Source: Helicobacteraceae bacterium
GTDB taxonomy: Bacteria; Campylobacterota; Campylobacteria; Campylobacterales; Sulfurimonadaceae
Assembly (NCBI GenBank): GCA_015493495.1
Contig: WGDB01000160.1
Span: forward strand, 1-58,082
Direction of reading: 5' to 3'
Length of the DNA stretch: 58,082 bases
Made by a program: the position numbers and the translations under genes. Below, one piece after another: positions 1-10,259 of the stretch. Below the pieces are notes generated by a model. That model saw only the letters and a program-made list of their open reading frames with translations, ran no database searches and was not told the DNA's origin. Every line of letters starts with the position of its first letter. The first letter of the stretch is position 1.

Positions 1-440
1 GTGTCACGTTGCATCTGCTCTTGCGCAAAGAACTCCCCCATAAAATAACTTCCACTACTCAGTATGTCGAGTGCATGGGTGAAGGCTTTAGTGCGTAGAG
101 GCTCTGGTAGATGTAAAAAAGAGGTCATGATCCCATCATATTCTTGGTCACTCTGCCAACAGCTCAAGTCTGCATGGATTGTCTTGACATCAACACCCGC
201 CTCCTGTGCTAAGGCTACTGTCTTGGCCAAGCCAACATCAGAAGCATCCAAAGCACTCACCTCATGCCCTAAAGAGGCCATATGACAAGCTGTACGCCCT
301 TCGCCCTCTCCAAGCATCAGAAGCTTACTGTTTGGACGTAGAAGCGTGCTTTGGGACGCTAAAAAGGTATTGGGCTCTTTCCCATATAAAAAGCCCTCTC
401 TTGAAAACTTGTCGTTCCACATCTTTTGCATCTCCATCAT
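1..440 (-). CDS. Class I SAM-dependent methyltransferase, TehB-like (3' end cut by window edge)
   Basis: The reverse strand is open from an ATG at 440 to the left edge, giving 146 residues and no stop. The start region reads MMEMQKMWNDKFSREGF. A glycine-rich motif I (LLMLGEGEGRTACHMA) is followed by an acidic end of beta-2 (VSALDAS) and a DL motif (IHADLSCW). The LGEGEGR form of motif I is typical of the TehB-like small-molecule methyltransferases, which use S-adenosylmethionine. AAGGTGAG just before the ATG is the ribosome-binding site. The start lies 6 bases after the stop of the upstream gene ending at 447, so the two are probably co-transcribed. The substrate cannot be told from the sequence. 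Confidence 0.8.
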   Translation of the reverse strand, partial: MMEMQKMWNDKFSREGFLYGKEPNTFLASQSTLLRPNSKLLMLGEGEGRTACHMASLGHEVSALDASDVGLAKTVALAQEAGVDVKTIHADLSCWQSDQEYDGIMTSFLHLPEPLRTKAFTHALDILSSGSYFMGEFFAQEQMQRD

Positions 441-446
441 CTCACC

Positions 447-902
447 TTACTGTTCATTATCTTCTTCTAACTGTTCTATAAAATCATCTAACAGATAGTT
501 GATGCTGTTTTCATACACATCTTTGTAAATGTCATGACTCTCTATCATCTCATGGAGACTATAAGTCAATGCATAGCTCAACACCTCAGAACCACGCGGC
601 ACCTTTGTCTCTTCTCCAACACCTAATGTCAAGTGAATGACAGTACTCTTCTCTAGTGCAATAGCATGAAGTTTTAGAAATATCGCACCCACACCGTCTT
701 TCTGACAGGCAATACCATTTTTTTGAAGTTTCTCTTTAAGCGCTGCTTTCAACTGCTGCTCTTGTACAAGCGTCAAGATATCGTTTTCATCTAAGATCAG
801 AATGTTTACAGCTTTCAATCCTTCAAGGTTGAAGGGTGTTGCACCCATCAATGGAAACTGTAATAAAAGTAGAGAGAAGAGAGAAATTAAGAGTTGCTTC
901 AT
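447..902 (-). CDS. Predicted periplasmic protein of unknown function
   Basis: 151 residues. The N-terminus (MKQLLISLFSLLLLQFPLMGA) is a clear Sec signal peptide, so the product should be exported. The rest is a mixed alpha/beta domain that I do not recognise. It has no cysteine pair or known catalytic motif and ends in an acidic tail (LEEDNEQ). It is the first gene of a pair with the methyltransferase at 440-1. The stretch between it and pcm (903-1000) looks like a promoter region. The coding call rests on length, signal peptide and tight spacing to the next gene. Confidence 0.65.
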   Translation of the reverse strand: MKQLLISLFSLLLLQFPLMGATPFNLEGLKAVNILILDENDILTLVQEQQLKAALKEKLQKNGIACQKDGVGAIFLKLHAIALEKSTVIHLTLGVGEETKVPRGSEVLSYALTYSLHEMIESHDIYKDVYENSINYLLDDFIEQLEEDNEQ

Positions 903-1000
903 CTATAACCTTAGTACTCACCGTAACTGTCTACTGACAACAGTACAATTATTTTAAATTATAATAGCTAATACTACGTGGAAAGGTTCTTAAAGATTTC

Positions 1001-1642
1001 TTATCGTTGAACACCATCAAGAACAGGGACAAATTCACACACTTCAAGTTCATCTTCCATTAACTCTTCGCCGATCTTTACAAAACGGGTGATGACTTGC
1101 TGACCATTTTTCTCCATCGGTGCTACGATGACACCGCGAGGGGCCAACTGATCGATCAAGATCTGAGGGATATGTGTAGGTGCTGCTGAAAACAGAATGC
1201 GATCATAAGGCGCATACTGTACCCACCCTTTTTGTCCATCGTCAGTACGGGTATGGACATTATTGATACCCAGTTCACGAAAACGCTGTTTTGCCTCTAC
1301 GATCAAAGGTTCGATCCGCTCTATAGAGAAGACACCTCTAAAAAGGTGTGAAAGCACTGCGGCCTGATAACCACTGCCACAACCTATCTCCAAGACACGG
1401 TCTGCACCCTCTGGTTCCAGGTACTCCGTCATCTTTGCTACGGTCAGAGGAGAGGAGATCCACTGTTTGGCACCTATAGGCAAGGCATCGAGTTTGTAGG
1501 CATGTTGTTTCATTGCTACGGGCACAAACTTCTCACGGTTGGTGTTGATGATGGCCTGTTTGACCTCAGGAGAGAGGCTAAAGACCTTGTCGATCTCGTC
1601 AGCCATACGGGTGGTTTTAATTGCTGTTATTTTGTCTATCAC
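1001..1642 (-). CDS. pcm: Protein-L-isoaspartate O-methyltransferase
   Basis: 213 residues, the usual length for Pcm. The enzyme methylates isoaspartyl residues in aged proteins so that they can be repaired, using S-adenosylmethionine, in the cytoplasm. The PCMT substrate-binding segment (LPIGAKQWISSP, about residues 54-65) precedes SAM motif I (VLEIGCGSGYQAA, 83-95). Later strands include DRILFSAAPTHIP. The start overlaps the stop of the upstream nitrilase-family gene by 4 bases, which points to translational coupling in an nrdB-nitrilase-pcm operon. Confidence 0.93.
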   Translation of the reverse strand: MIDKITAIKTTRMADEIDKVFSLSPEVKQAIINTNREKFVPVAMKQHAYKLDALPIGAKQWISSPLTVAKMTEYLEPEGADRVLEIGCGSGYQAAVLSHLFRGVFSIERIEPLIVEAKQRFRELGINNVHTRTDDGQKGWVQYAPYDRILFSAAPTHIPQILIDQLAPRGVIVAPMEKNGQQVITRFVKIGEELMEDELEVCEFVPVLDGVQR

Positions 1643-2379
1643 GATATACCTACATCCAAATATCGGCGCATTTTCAGCACCTCTTTCTCTTCATACATAA
1701 CTTCTAAGGTCTCACGTCCTGTATTGCGCGTCTCATCACCAAAAGGAGTAATAATACCACTCATACCCGTTGTGTCGCTGTTGGCCGTGTCAGAAGCCAC
1801 AACATAACACTGGTTCATGATGGCAAGCGCATTGGTCAGTGAGACAAAGTTTTGCGTGCGTAGTTTACCCCATTGTGCCGGAATTAACAAAACATCTGCA
1901 CCCTCGAGTCTTTTCCAAAACTGCTTAAAACGAATCTCAAAACAGATCAGTAGTCCCAAACGCAGACCATCGACCTCAAAAAGCATGATCTCATCTTCAG
2001 AACCGGCACTAAAGTAGTCATGCTCACCACCAAACTTGAACAGTTTCACTTTGGCCTGCTGATGAACCACTTTGCCTTGATAAAAGACCTTTGCTATGTT
2101 GTAGAACTTTCCGTCTTGACGTTTCTCTATCATAGTAGCAACTATTATACGGGTTTGTGACAGCCCTAAAAAAGCTTCTGTAATACGTTCGCAAAAAGCT
2201 GCTGCAACAACAAAATGATCATAATCAAAATTGGTAACAGCAAGTTCAGGGGTAACAACAACAGCGTCAAGAGGGGTCTCTTTTATAATCGCGCAGAGTG
2301 AAGAGAGGTTCTCTTCATAACTATGGTTTTCACTTGTAAAGGCAAGTGAACAGAGCGGACGCTGTTTAAAAGTCGTCAA
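1639..2379 (-). CDS. Carbon-nitrogen hydrolase (nitrilase superfamily)
   Basis: 246 residues. The Glu-Lys-Cys triad of the nitrilase/omega-amidase fold is visible: E45 in [10 protein letters not shown]112 in AKVKLFK and C146 in LLICFEIRF. Family members hydrolyse amides or nitriles of small metabolites; which substrate is used here cannot be read off. The only workable start is a TTG at 2379, 14 bases inside the end of nrdB, and no ATG occurs before the catalytic Glu. The stop overlaps pcm by 4 bases. Expression by read-through or coupling from nrdB is likely. Confidence 0.85.
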   Translation of the reverse strand: MTTFKQRPLCSLAFTSENHSYEENLSSLCAIIKETPLDAVVVTPELAVTNFDYDHFVVAAAFCERITEAFLGLSQTRIIVATMIEKRQDGKFYNIAKVFYQGKVVHQQAKVKLFKFGGEHDYFSAGSEDEIMLFEVDGLRLGLLICFEIRFKQFWKRLEGADVLLIPAQWGKLRTQNFVSLTNALAIMNQCYVVASDTANSDTTGMSGIITPFGDETRNTGRETLEVMYEEKEVLKMRRYLDVGIS

Positions 2380-3394
2380 AATCCAGAGAGCCTTTAGAGT
2401 AGTTGGCTACGGTACCTTCGAAGAAGTTGGTCTTTTGGTCATTAAACGAAGCGAAATCATCCACCCATTTAATAGGGTTTTTAACATTATATATCGGCTC
2501 GAGTTTTACAGCACGTAGACGTTCATCCGCAAGGAACTGAATATACTGTTCAATGATCTCGTCTGTCAGACCAAGGATCTGCCCTTGTGTGATGTACTTA
2601 CCCCAAGAGACCTCAAGTTTTACCGCTTCTCTAAACATCGCATAGACTTCGTCCAGTAGCTCTTGAGTGAAAAGCTCAGGATGTTCACGACGGATCGAAT
2701 TAATAAGGTTTTGGAACAAAATAAGGTGGGTCACTTCATCACGCTGGATAAAACGGATCATCTGTGCAGAACCGAGCATCTTGCCTGAACGCGCCAAGGT
2801 GTAGAGGTAGGCAAATCCACTATAGAAGTAGAGACCTTCCAGGATCTGGTTTGCAAAACAGGCTTTTAAGAAGTTTTCTGAGGTTGGGTTCTCAGAAAGG
2901 ACTTCATACTTTATGGCAATAGCATCATTTTTGGACTTCAACATCGCATCTTGACGCCACAGGTCGTAGATCTCTGCAGAGTTTTGAGAGATGGAGTCCA
3001 CCATAACAGCGTAAGACTGAGAGTGCAGTGCCTCTTCAAATGACTGACGAACCAAAATAAGGTTGATCTCCGGTGCTGTGACATAAGGGTTCACATTGTC
3101 AATAAGGTTGTTAGTCTGCAGTGAGTCCATGAAAATAAGTTGTGAAAGGGTCTTGTCATACGCCGCTTTTTCACCCTCTGTCAGGTTTTTATAGTCATTG
3201 GTGTCACGGGTCATGTCGACCTCTTTAGGAAACCAAGTGTTGTTTAACATCACTTCCCACAAGTTATAAGCCCACTGGTACTTAATGTTGTTAAGTTCAA
3301 AAATACCCGTTGGGTTTCCACCAAAGATCTTACGATCATTTACATGCTCGTTAGATTCTGGATTGTAGATCTTTTTTCGGTTAATGGTTGTCAT
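2366..3394 (-). CDS. nrdB: Ribonucleoside-diphosphate reductase, class I beta subunit
   Basis: 342 residues. This is the radical-generating R2 subunit that, with NrdA (not in the window), reduces ribonucleotides to deoxyribonucleotides. Iron ligands align with those of E. coli R2: D90 in FMDSLQ, E121 and H124 in EEALHSQSY, and further on ILEGLYF and RDEVTHL. Y128 sits where the tyrosyl radical is expected (His+4), so this looks like a standard radical-bearing form. The 207-base gap upstream (3395-3601) is the promoter region shared with the divergent RDD gene. Confidence 0.95.
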   Translation of the reverse strand: MTTINRKKIYNPESNEHVNDRKIFGGNPTGIFELNNIKYQWAYNLWEVMLNNTWFPKEVDMTRDTNDYKNLTEGEKAAYDKTLSQLIFMDSLQTNNLIDNVNPYVTAPEINLILVRQSFEEALHSQSYAVMVDSISQNSAEIYDLWRQDAMLKSKNDAIAIKYEVLSENPTSENFLKACFANQILEGLYFYSGFAYLYTLARSGKMLGSAQMIRFIQRDEVTHLILFQNLINSIRREHPELFTQELLDEVYAMFREAVKLEVSWGKYITQGQILGLTDEIIEQYIQFLADERLRAVKLEPIYNVKNPIKWVDDFASFNDQKTNFFEGTVANYSKGSLDFDDF

Positions 3395-3601
3395 AATATC
3401 TGCCTGAATTGTGAATTCATAGTTGTAGTTTTAGATTATATCTAGCTACAAAAAAGTTAATGATTATGACCAAAATCATATTGATTCTTGTTGAAAAAAA
3501 GAAAAAATCTCTAACTATCATTTTTGCTTAATCATTGCACTTGTTCAATGGATTAATTATTGTTATGTATACTTCTGAGACAATTAATTAAGGATCTTGT
3601 A

Positions 3602-4021
3602 ATGAATAATGCCGGCTTTTGGAAACGTTTTGTTGCTGTTATGATAGACGCCATCATCTTGGGACTACTTACCTTTTTATTGATGATGGGTGTGGGTATG
3701 GTTATCGGCGGTATGATGCACGATCCGGAGCTTATGTTTAAGTTCAGTCAGTTTGGGATGCTGATGGATGTCATCATGTTTTGGCTATATTTTGCCCTGC
3801 AAGAGAGTTCCCCCTTACAAGCAACCCTTGGTAAACGTCTCTTGGGTATCTACGTCACTGATGGCGATGGAGAGCGCCTGACCTTTGTCAGAGCAACCAT
3901 ACGCTACTTCTCCAAATACCTCTCTAGTATTTTTATGATCGGCTTTATCATGGCTGCCTTTACGAAAAACAAGCAGGGTCTGCATGATCTTATTGCGGAT
4001 ACTTTGGTGCTCAATCGCTAA
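3602..4021 (+). CDS. RDD family membrane protein
   Basis: 139 residues from the ATG at 3602. An in-frame ATG at 3584-3560 region would add 14 residues, but AAGGAT at 3590-3595 fits the 3602 start. The Arg/Asp signature lies in FWKRFVAVMIDAIIL near the N-terminus. Three hydrophobic segments follow, and the LGKRLLGIYVTDGDG segment is typical of RDD proteins. The family sits in the inner membrane and its function is poorly defined; some members have been linked to ion transport. It is a single gene, divergent from nrdB. Confidence 0.8.
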   Translation: MNNAGFWKRFVAVMIDAIILGLLTFLLMMGVGMVIGGMMHDPELMFKFSQFGMLMDVIMFWLYFALQESSPLQATLGKRLLGIYVTDGDGERLTFVRATIRYFSKYLSSIFMIGFIMAAFTKNKQGLHDLIADTLVLNR

Positions 4022-4123
4022 AAGGTGTCCAGTAGTGGACTGCCTACCTTCGTAGCGTAAAAAAGTTGTTCCCCCCTTATCTCACTTCTTTATTTATCTG
4101 ATAATGGGATTTTGAAACTCGAT

Positions 4124-4313
4124 CTTGTTTAAATGCTACCTTGATATTTCAACTGTGGTGAACTGAACTTTTTCTCTCTGTCGCGTCAGAGAGATAGTTT
4201 TCAAGAAAAAGAGAGAGACGCTGTTGTTCAGAGGAAGATACTTTCAATCTTAAGTAGTTACTACACCGTTCTTTAAAGTGCTACGACTCCATCTGTTATT
4301 GTTGCGAATTTGT
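4124..4313 (+). repeat. Intergenic repeat, copy 1, with hairpin/purine-tract core 4168-4221
   Basis: This is the first of three related copies (others at 6327-6516 and 20669-20840). All share a 5' box beginning cttgttta, the sequence GAAC before a pyrimidine tract, a hairpin with loop TCGCGT, a purine tract ending in GACGC, and a 3' box near gttgttattg. In this copy TCTCTCTG (4173-4180) pairs with CAGAGAGA (4187-4194), and the purine tract runs 4205-4221. The wider gap 4022-4706 has no gene I can support. It also holds a 9-base inverted repeat ATTTCTGCC/GGCAGAAAT (about 4409-4467) and the palindrome TCGGTAGCTACCGA near 4490. Confidence 0.85.
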
Positions 4314-4706
4314 TTGAATTGGGATGAAAGCGGATGCTTTCACGTTAATCAATGCGTCACCGCTTGCTCTTCATCTCTAGCATCTGCAAGACCGAACGGA
4401 GTTTCATTTCTGCCGTGAAGAAAATGACACTGTCCGACCGTAGGGAGTTTGGCATTTTTAGGCAGAAATTAAACGCAGTGAGGGAAGTCGGTAGCTACCG
4501 ATCCTGAAGCCCGCTAGAGGCGATTTTTCTGTTTATCTTTTTTTCGAGTAAAAAAGAGAAAGGGCAGCAAGATCAAGTTTATAAGCTCAAAGAAGTTTAA
4601 AAGCAAAAAGCAATAAAAGTAGATTCTGAATCAAGTTGACCAAAGGAAATGCCCTCGGGTGCATAATGACGAAGTTAAAAGTTCAAAGTGACAAAATATG
4701 ATATCC

Positions 4707-6140
4707 CTAAGAAGAACAAGACAACTTTAAATTCTTAACACTTTTAGGTGAAATCCCCGCAAAACTTTCCATCTCAGGATGTTCATCAAAAGGAGCACGT
4801 GCCAAAGTCAACATATCATTCACTCCACTAAAGTCTCCTCGATTTGCCTTATCAATAGCATACTGCAACATATAGTTTTTCAAAACATACTTAGGATTGG
4901 TCGCTAACATCTGTTTGTGACGTTCTGCGATAGAACGCTCCTCTTTTTCCAAACGTTGGTCATAACGTTCTAACCACTCACTCAAAGGATCTTGCAACTC
5001 ACATAGCGCTAACAAGGCTGTTTTATCACCATCATAGCGGCTTATGGTCCTAAAGAAGTAGGTGTAGTCGATCTGCTCTTGCTGCATAATACCAAAGAGC
5101 CAACGCAGTGTCGCCTCATCATCTTCATCCTCTGTTAGCAGACCTAACTTTTTACGCATAAAGGTCATGTAATACTCTTGATACAACTCTGCATACTTCT
5201 CTAAAGCTTTTTGCATCCGTTCGACATTGATAAGTGGAGAAAGGGCATGCATGAGCATACTCAGGTTCCACTGCGCCACAGCCGGTTGCTGAGCAAAGGC
5301 ATAACGTCCCTGTGTGTCAGTATGATTACAGGTATAGTTAAAATCATAATCATCCAAGAAGGCAAAAGGACCATAGTCTATGGTCAAACCTGCCATTGAC
5401 ATGTTGTCGGTGTTCATCACACCATGGTTAAAGCCTACACCCTGCCATTTGGCAAGCAAGAGTGCTGTTCTGTCTACTAACTCCTCAAACATCAAGAAGT
5501 AAGCATCCTTTTTGCCTTTAAGATGAGTATAACTCTCACCTATGACGTAGTCAGCCAAGACTTCTAGTTTGTCATACTGCTTTTTGGCATAGAAGTACTC
5601 AAAGGTGCCAAAACGCACCCATGAAGTCGACATACGCAGAACTATAGCCCCTTTTTCCCAATGTTCTCTGGGCACATCATGGTCTGAACCTATCAATGCT
5701 AAAGCACGAGAGGTCGCAATATGCAACCCGCACATCGCCTCACTCATAAGGTACTCACGTATCGAAGAACGCAATACTGCACGACCATCACCTTGACGTG
5801 AATAAAGTGTTTGGCCAGCACCTTTTAACTGCAGATTCCAACCACTATCGCTTTTGCCCAAGTTAATGGCCCGTCCATCACCTAAACGCGGTACAAAGTG
5901 TCCAAACTGATGTCCTGCATAACACATGGCAAAAGGGCGACTTCCTTCCAGGTGAACCTCTCCATTGGTGAGTTTGGTCAAAAAACCTTCGTCATCTATC
6001 TCAACTCCCAGGATCTCAGCCGCATCAGGACTGTAACTTATGAGAAAAGGATTTTTGAGGGGACTAATGTCTGTTTTGTCATGAAACTCTTCCTCAAGTT
6101 CGAGGTAGGGCATACTCACTTTTAAATCTTGTAAATGCAT
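4707..6140 (-). CDS. selO: Protein adenylyltransferase SelO (YdiU family)
   Basis: 477 residues. SelO has a pseudokinase fold that transfers AMP to protein hydroxyl groups; in bacteria it is tied to redox stress. The N-terminal signature YAGHQFGHFVPRLGDGRA (74-91) and the segment LKGAGQTLYSRQGDGR (105-120) are diagnostic. The catalytic metal-binding part appears as VMNTDNMSMAG and TIDYGPFAF. E. coli SelO ends in a redox-active cysteine; here the C-terminus reads NLKLSCSS, which also has a near-terminal Cys. It is an isolated gene with repeat copies in the gaps on both sides. Confidence 0.93.
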   Translation of the reverse strand: MHLQDLKVSMPYLELEEEFHDKTDISPLKNPFLISYSPDAAEILGVEIDDEGFLTKLTNGEVHLEGSRPFAMCYAGHQFGHFVPRLGDGRAINLGKSDSGWNLQLKGAGQTLYSRQGDGRAVLRSSIREYLMSEAMCGLHIATSRALALIGSDHDVPREHWEKGAIVLRMSTSWVRFGTFEYFYAKKQYDKLEVLADYVIGESYTHLKGKKDAYFLMFEELVDRTALLLAKWQGVGFNHGVMNTDNMSMAGLTIDYGPFAFLDDYDFNYTCNHTDTQGRYAFAQQPAVAQWNLSMLMHALSPLINVERMQKALEKYAELYQEYYMTFMRKKLGLLTEDEDDEATLRWLFGIMQQEQIDYTYFFRTISRYDGDKTALLALCELQDPLSEWLERYDQRLEKEERSIAERHKQMLATNPKYVLKNYMLQYAIDKANRGDFSGVNDMLTLARAPFDEHPEMESFAGISPKSVKNLKLSCSS

Positions 6141-6326
6141 CTTGAAGTTTTAGCAGAGGCTTTGTAAAAGCCTCTAATGTTTTAGAAAGTCATATATATA
6201 TTAAGGGAAAAAGAAGATAAATAATATCTGTGTTCTTTAGCAAAAACTTAAAACTACAAGCATAACGAGTAGTAGGCTTTTCTACACAATAATTGAGATT
6301 TCTCATCTTTGACGTAGAGACTTTCT

Positions 6327-6516
6327 CTTGTTTAAATGCTGCCTCTATTGTTTAAATTGTGGCGAACCGAACTTTTTTTCTCTGTCGCGTCAGAGAAATA
6401 GTTTTCGAGAAAAAAAGAGAGACGCTGTTGTTGAGAGTGAGATACTCCCTGTCTAAAGCAAATGTATTACTGTCCTTTATACTGTTACGGCTCCAGTTGT
6501 TATTGCTGAGAGTTTG
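6327..6516 (+). repeat. Intergenic repeat, copy 2, with core 6372-6425
   Basis: Same element and orientation as the copy at 4124-4313. Here the stem is TTTCTCTG (6377-6384) with CAGAGAAA (6391-6398), loop TCGCGT, and the purine tract is 6409-6425. Relative to copy 1 the C-G pair at stem position 7 has become T-A, and the purine tract shows the matching G-to-A change at 6415. The gap 6141-6761 contains no supportable gene. Its right end has the near-perfect palindrome TCGGTGCAAATTGCACCGA (about 6731-6749), just past the typA stop. Confidence 0.85.
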
Positions 6517-6761
6517 TTAAAACAAGGAAAAATCGAGTAGCTTTTACTTTTAATAATGTGTCAATTGAAAAGTTAGAAATATTATGGAAAAAAGTTGTAG
6601 CTTTGGTGTAAGTTGTGCCGGATGTGAACCCGGTAGCGCAGAAGAGCCAACAGCTCACTGCAGCGAATGACTAAATCGTGAGTCGTGCTAGTGTGCGTAG
6701 AGAGGTGAACTGGATCTGCCCCCTCGGGTATCGGTGCAAATTGCACCGAAGCAACTACTTT

Positions 6762-8564
6762 TTACTTTCTGTTGTGGCGCTTACGCTCAGACTCTGTAAG
6801 GTACACTTTACGAACACGAATGTTCTCAGGAGTCACTTCAAGAAGCTCATCATCTTCGATCCACTCAAGAGCACGCTCTAGAGAAAGATCACGTGGTGGA
6901 ACAAGTTTGATCGCCTCATCTGCACCAGATGAACGAACGTTAGACTGTGCCTTACCTTTAATTGGGTTAACAGCAAGGTCATTTGAACGTGCATGCTCAC
7001 CAACGATCATACCTTCGTAAACTTTAACCTGTGGTCCAATAAACAGAACACCACGATCTTGAAGACCGAAGAGGCTAAATGAAAGTGTTGTACCATTTTC
7101 CATAGAGACAAGTGCTCCATACTGACGAGACTCAACTTCACCAGAGAATGGACGGAACTCGATGAAAGAGTGGTTCATAACACCCTCACCTTTAGTGTCT
7201 GTCAAGAACTGACCACGGAAACCGATCAATGAACGTGCAGGAATCTCAAACTCAATACGCTGGAAACCAGAACCCATTGGGATCATAGACTTCATCTCTG
7301 CCTTACGCTTACCAAGACGCTCGATAACACCACCAGAAAGATCTTCAGGAACATCGATCACTAGATGTTCGAATGGCTCACACTTAACACCTTCGATCTC
7401 GCGTTGGATAACTTGTGGACGGCTAATACCGAACTCAAAACCTTCACGACGCATGTTCTCTGCAAGAACAGTAATCTGAAGTTCACCACGTCCGCTAACA
7501 CGGAATTTACCCTCACCAATACGCTCAAACTTCATTGCAACGTTTGTTGTCATCTCAGACTCAAGACGTTCTTGGATCTTGTTAGATGTTACGTGTTTAC
7601 CTTCTTGACCAGCAAGAGGAGAGTTGTTAACAGAGAAGATAACTGAAAGTGTTGGCTCTTCAACGTGCATTGGGTCTAGTGCAACAGGGTTAGCCGGGTC
7701 ACAAACTGTGTCTCCAACGTCAACTGTCTCAAGACCGGCAAATGCAACGATGTCACCTGCTTCAGCCGTGTCGATCTCCATACGCTGAAGACCAAGGAAA
7801 CCGATAAGCTTAGAGATCTTACCTTTTACAAGTTCGCCATCTGCTTTTGCAAGAAGAACATTGTCACCCTTAGAGATCTGACCATTAAAGATACGAGCAA
7901 TACCGATCTTACCAACATAGTTGTCATAGTCTAGTGTAAATACCTGTGCCTGTGCCGAATTTTCACGGTCACCTTTAGGCTCTGGTACATCATTTAAGAT
8001 CGCGTTAAAAAGACAAGTAAAGTCGCCATCTTCATCATCCATATCTTCTTTAGCGATTCCATCACGTGCTGCAGCGTAGATAACTTTAAAGTCTTGCTGC
8101 TCGTCAGTTGCACCCATGTCAGCAAAGAGGTCAAATACTTCATCAACAACACGGTCACATTCTGCTTCTGGTTTGTCGATCTTGTTAATAACAACGATAG
8201 GTGTGATTCCCATTGCAAGCATTTTCTTAACAACAAACTTAGTTTGTGGCATAACACCTTCGTAAGCATCAACAAGGATTAAGGCCCCATCAACCATCTT
8301 AAGTACACGCTCAACTTCACCACCGAAGTCAGCGTGACCCGGAGTGTCAATGATGTTGATCTTGTGATCACCATAACGGATCGCCGTGTTCTTAGAAAGA
8401 ATCGTGATTCCACGCTCTTTTTCGATGTCGTTTGAATCCATAGCACGTTCGTCGTGCTGCTCGTGGTCTCCAAATGTACCTGACTGCTGAAGCAGTCCGT
8501 CTACTAGTGTTGTTTTACCGTGGTCAACGTGTGCGATTACGGCGATATTTCTAATTTTTTGCAT
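6762..8564 (-). CDS. typA: Translational GTPase TypA/BipA
   Basis: 600 residues from the ATG at 8564. An ATG 15 bases upstream (8579) is in frame, but AAGGA lies between the two and fits the inner start. The G1 motif [10 protein letters not shown] opens the protein, followed by [10 protein letters not shown] (G3) and NKIDKPEA (G4). The C-terminal part carries the elongation-factor-like and TypA-specific domains. TypA binds the ribosome and helps 50S assembly and growth under stress such as low temperature. Length agrees with the family norm. Confidence 0.96.
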   Translation of the reverse strand: MQKIRNIAVIAHVDHGKTTLVDGLLQQSGTFGDHEQHDERAMDSNDIEKERGITILSKNTAIRYGDHKINIIDTPGHADFGGEVERVLKMVDGALILVDAYEGVMPQTKFVVKKMLAMGITPIVVINKIDKPEAECDRVVDEVFDLFADMGATDEQQDFKVIYAAARDGIAKEDMDDEDGDFTCLFNAILNDVPEPKGDRENSAQAQVFTLDYDNYVGKIGIARIFNGQISKGDNVLLAKADGELVKGKISKLIGFLGLQRMEIDTAEAGDIVAFAGLETVDVGDTVCDPANPVALDPMHVEEPTLSVIFSVNNSPLAGQEGKHVTSNKIQERLESEMTTNVAMKFERIGEGKFRVSGRGELQITVLAENMRREGFEFGISRPQVIQREIEGVKCEPFEHLVIDVPEDLSGGVIERLGKRKAEMKSMIPMGSGFQRIEFEIPARSLIGFRGQFLTDTKGEGVMNHSFIEFRPFSGEVESRQYGALVSMENGTTLSFSLFGLQDRGVLFIGPQVKVYEGMIVGEHARSNDLAVNPIKGKAQSNVRSSGADEAIKLVPPRDLSLERALEWIEDDELLEVTPENIRVRKVYLTESERKRHNRK

Positions 8565-8816
8565 CTTAATTCCTTGCATGTTTTCTGTCTTGTGATTAGA
8601 CTTTTCATAGTCACTCAGATGAGTCTCTACAAAAAGCCTGATATCAGCAGATTTTTAATTTTCGCGATTATACCAAAAAAGTACTAAGAAAGGATTTTAA
8701 TATAAAGATTAACTTAATTTTTGCAGTAATACTCTTAAAATGCAACAAGTACACTAAAAAATTTAGGGCACTTCTTAATCGAGTTGATGTATCATTGAGA
8801 GTAAAAAGGGACGTTA

Positions 8817-9194
8817 ATGCTAAAGGGTTTGGTTGTTTTTATTTTGTTTCTCTCATATGGATATGCTCATGATAACTATTACTATAAAAACAACCGTAAA
8901 ACAGAATTTCATCCGGCATCCAAACAGCATTCTAATATAAATTATTATCAAAATACCAAAGGCTATCTTTTTGGTGTCACTGACACTTTGATCATTAAAC
9001 TAAAAGATGCACACTATCTTCCATCACTTCTTAATACCTTTGACCTCTCTCTTGATAAAGTGCTTGGAAATGATCTCTACCTTTTAAAGACAAGTGATAA
9101 AAATCTGACTATAGACACTGCCAACAGGTTACATGAACTGCCCTATATAGAGTATGCACATCCCAACTTTGTTAAACACAACATAAGAAGATAG
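8817..9194 (+). CDS. Secreted stand-alone subtilase propeptide-like protein
   Basis: 125 residues with a signal peptide (MLKGLVVFILFLSYGYAH). The mature part has the pattern of an inhibitor-I9/fervidolysin-type propeptide: a first strand GVTDTLIIKLKD and the ending LPYIEYAHPNF, a form normally found just before the catalytic domain of subtilases. Here it is a separate gene, one base before the start of a subtilase, in another reading frame. AAAAAGGG at 8803-8810 is the ribosome-binding site. I infer that it folds and inhibits the neighbouring protease in trans. Family recognition is by pattern, not by search. Confidence 0.7.
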   Translation: MLKGLVVFILFLSYGYAHDNYYYKNNRKTEFHPASKQHSNINYYQNTKGYLFGVTDTLIIKLKDAHYLPSLLNTFDLSLDKVLGNDLYLLKTSDKNLTIDTANRLHELPYIEYAHPNFVKHNIRR

Positions 9195-9195
9195 C

Positions 9196-10257
9196 ATGAT
9201 CAAACAGCTCCTATTTTTGATAACACTTTTATCTTTTTTAGCATGTGACAAGGGCGACACCTCCACTGGTGATGACCACAAAAGTACTATTGATCCTGAA
9301 CCATACGCCTATCAACAATGGTATCTTTACAAAATAGATAACTTCTTTTACGAACATGGTATTGACAAGGATGCCCACATACACACCAAAGACTTTTTAG
9401 ACACTTATACAGGAAAAGGGGTGAAAGTAGCCGTTATAGATGACGGTTTGGATGTTGATCATGAAGATCTTAAAAATGCTGTCGTCTCCAGTTATGACAT
9501 CACCACAAAGACCTCTGATGTATCTTACACAGATCCCAGAGCATACCATGGAACTGCCGTAACAGGTATCATCGCAGCCAGGGTCAATGACAAAGGGATC
9601 AAAGGTGTTGCCAGTGATGTCGAGATCATCTTCTTAAAATATAAAGAGGAGATGAGTGACAGTGAGACAATAGAACTTTTTAATAAAGCGGCTAGCTTTG
9701 GTGCTGATATCATTAACTGTAGTTGGGGCACTTATGATGTCTCTGAGAGTGTTAAAGAGAAGATCATAGACCTTGCAAATACAGGTAGAGAAGGTAAAGG
9801 CACTATCATCGTCTTTGCCAGTGGCAATGATGCCAGAGAGATGGGTAATGATGAGTCAGCTATCGCTGAGGTCATCGCAGTAGGTTCAACAGATAAAAAA
9901 AATCTACGCGCATGGTATAGTAACTATGGCAGTAACCTCGATGTAGTCGCACCCGGCGGTAATTTCGATACCGGCATCGCAACCCTGGACCCTATGGGAA
10001 GTGATGGCATAGCCTCACTCGATGAAGATTATCTTCTCTTTGATGACTTTAACACTTTTATAGGGACTTCGGCATCGGCACCTATTGTCAGCGGTGTCAT
10101 CGCCTTAATGCTTGAAAAAGATCCCGACCTTACAAGAAAAGCCGTTGAAAATATTTTAAAGACGCACAGTGACAAGATCGGTCATCTCCCCTATGAAAAC
10201 AACCGTAATGACTATTATGGCTCTGGCAAGATCAATGTCACGGAGATCCTAAAATAA
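9196..10257 (+). CDS. Subtilisin-like serine protease (S8), lipoprotein
   Basis: 353 residues. A lipobox (LSFLAC, Cys17) predicts membrane anchoring outside the cytoplasm. The triad is complete: D82 in VAVIDDGLD, H118 in AYHGTAVTG and S292 in GTSASAP, with the oxyanion N211 in ASGND. Unlike most exported subtilases it has no propeptide of its own; the start of the mature-type domain (DPEPYAYQQWYL) comes soon after the lipobox. The upstream gene supplies a propeptide-like protein, so the two are presumably one functional unit. AAGAAG before the ATG serves as the ribosome-binding site. Confidence 0.92.
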   Translation: MIKQLLFLITLLSFLACDKGDTSTGDDHKSTIDPEPYAYQQWYLYKIDNFFYEHGIDKDAHIHTKDFLDTYTGKGVKVAVIDDGLDVDHEDLKNAVVSSYDITTKTSDVSYTDPRAYHGTAVTGIIAARVNDKGIKGVASDVEIIFLKYKEEMSDSETIELFNKAASFGADIINCSWGTYDVSESVKEKIIDLANTGREGKGTIIVFASGNDAREMGNDESAIAEVIAVGSTDKKNLRAWYSNYGSNLDVVAPGGNFDTGIATLDPMGSDGIASLDEDYLLFDDFNTFIGTSASAPIVSGVIALMLEKDPDLTRKAVENILKTHSDKIGHLPYENNRNDYYGSGKINVTEILK

Positions 10258-10259
10258 GA

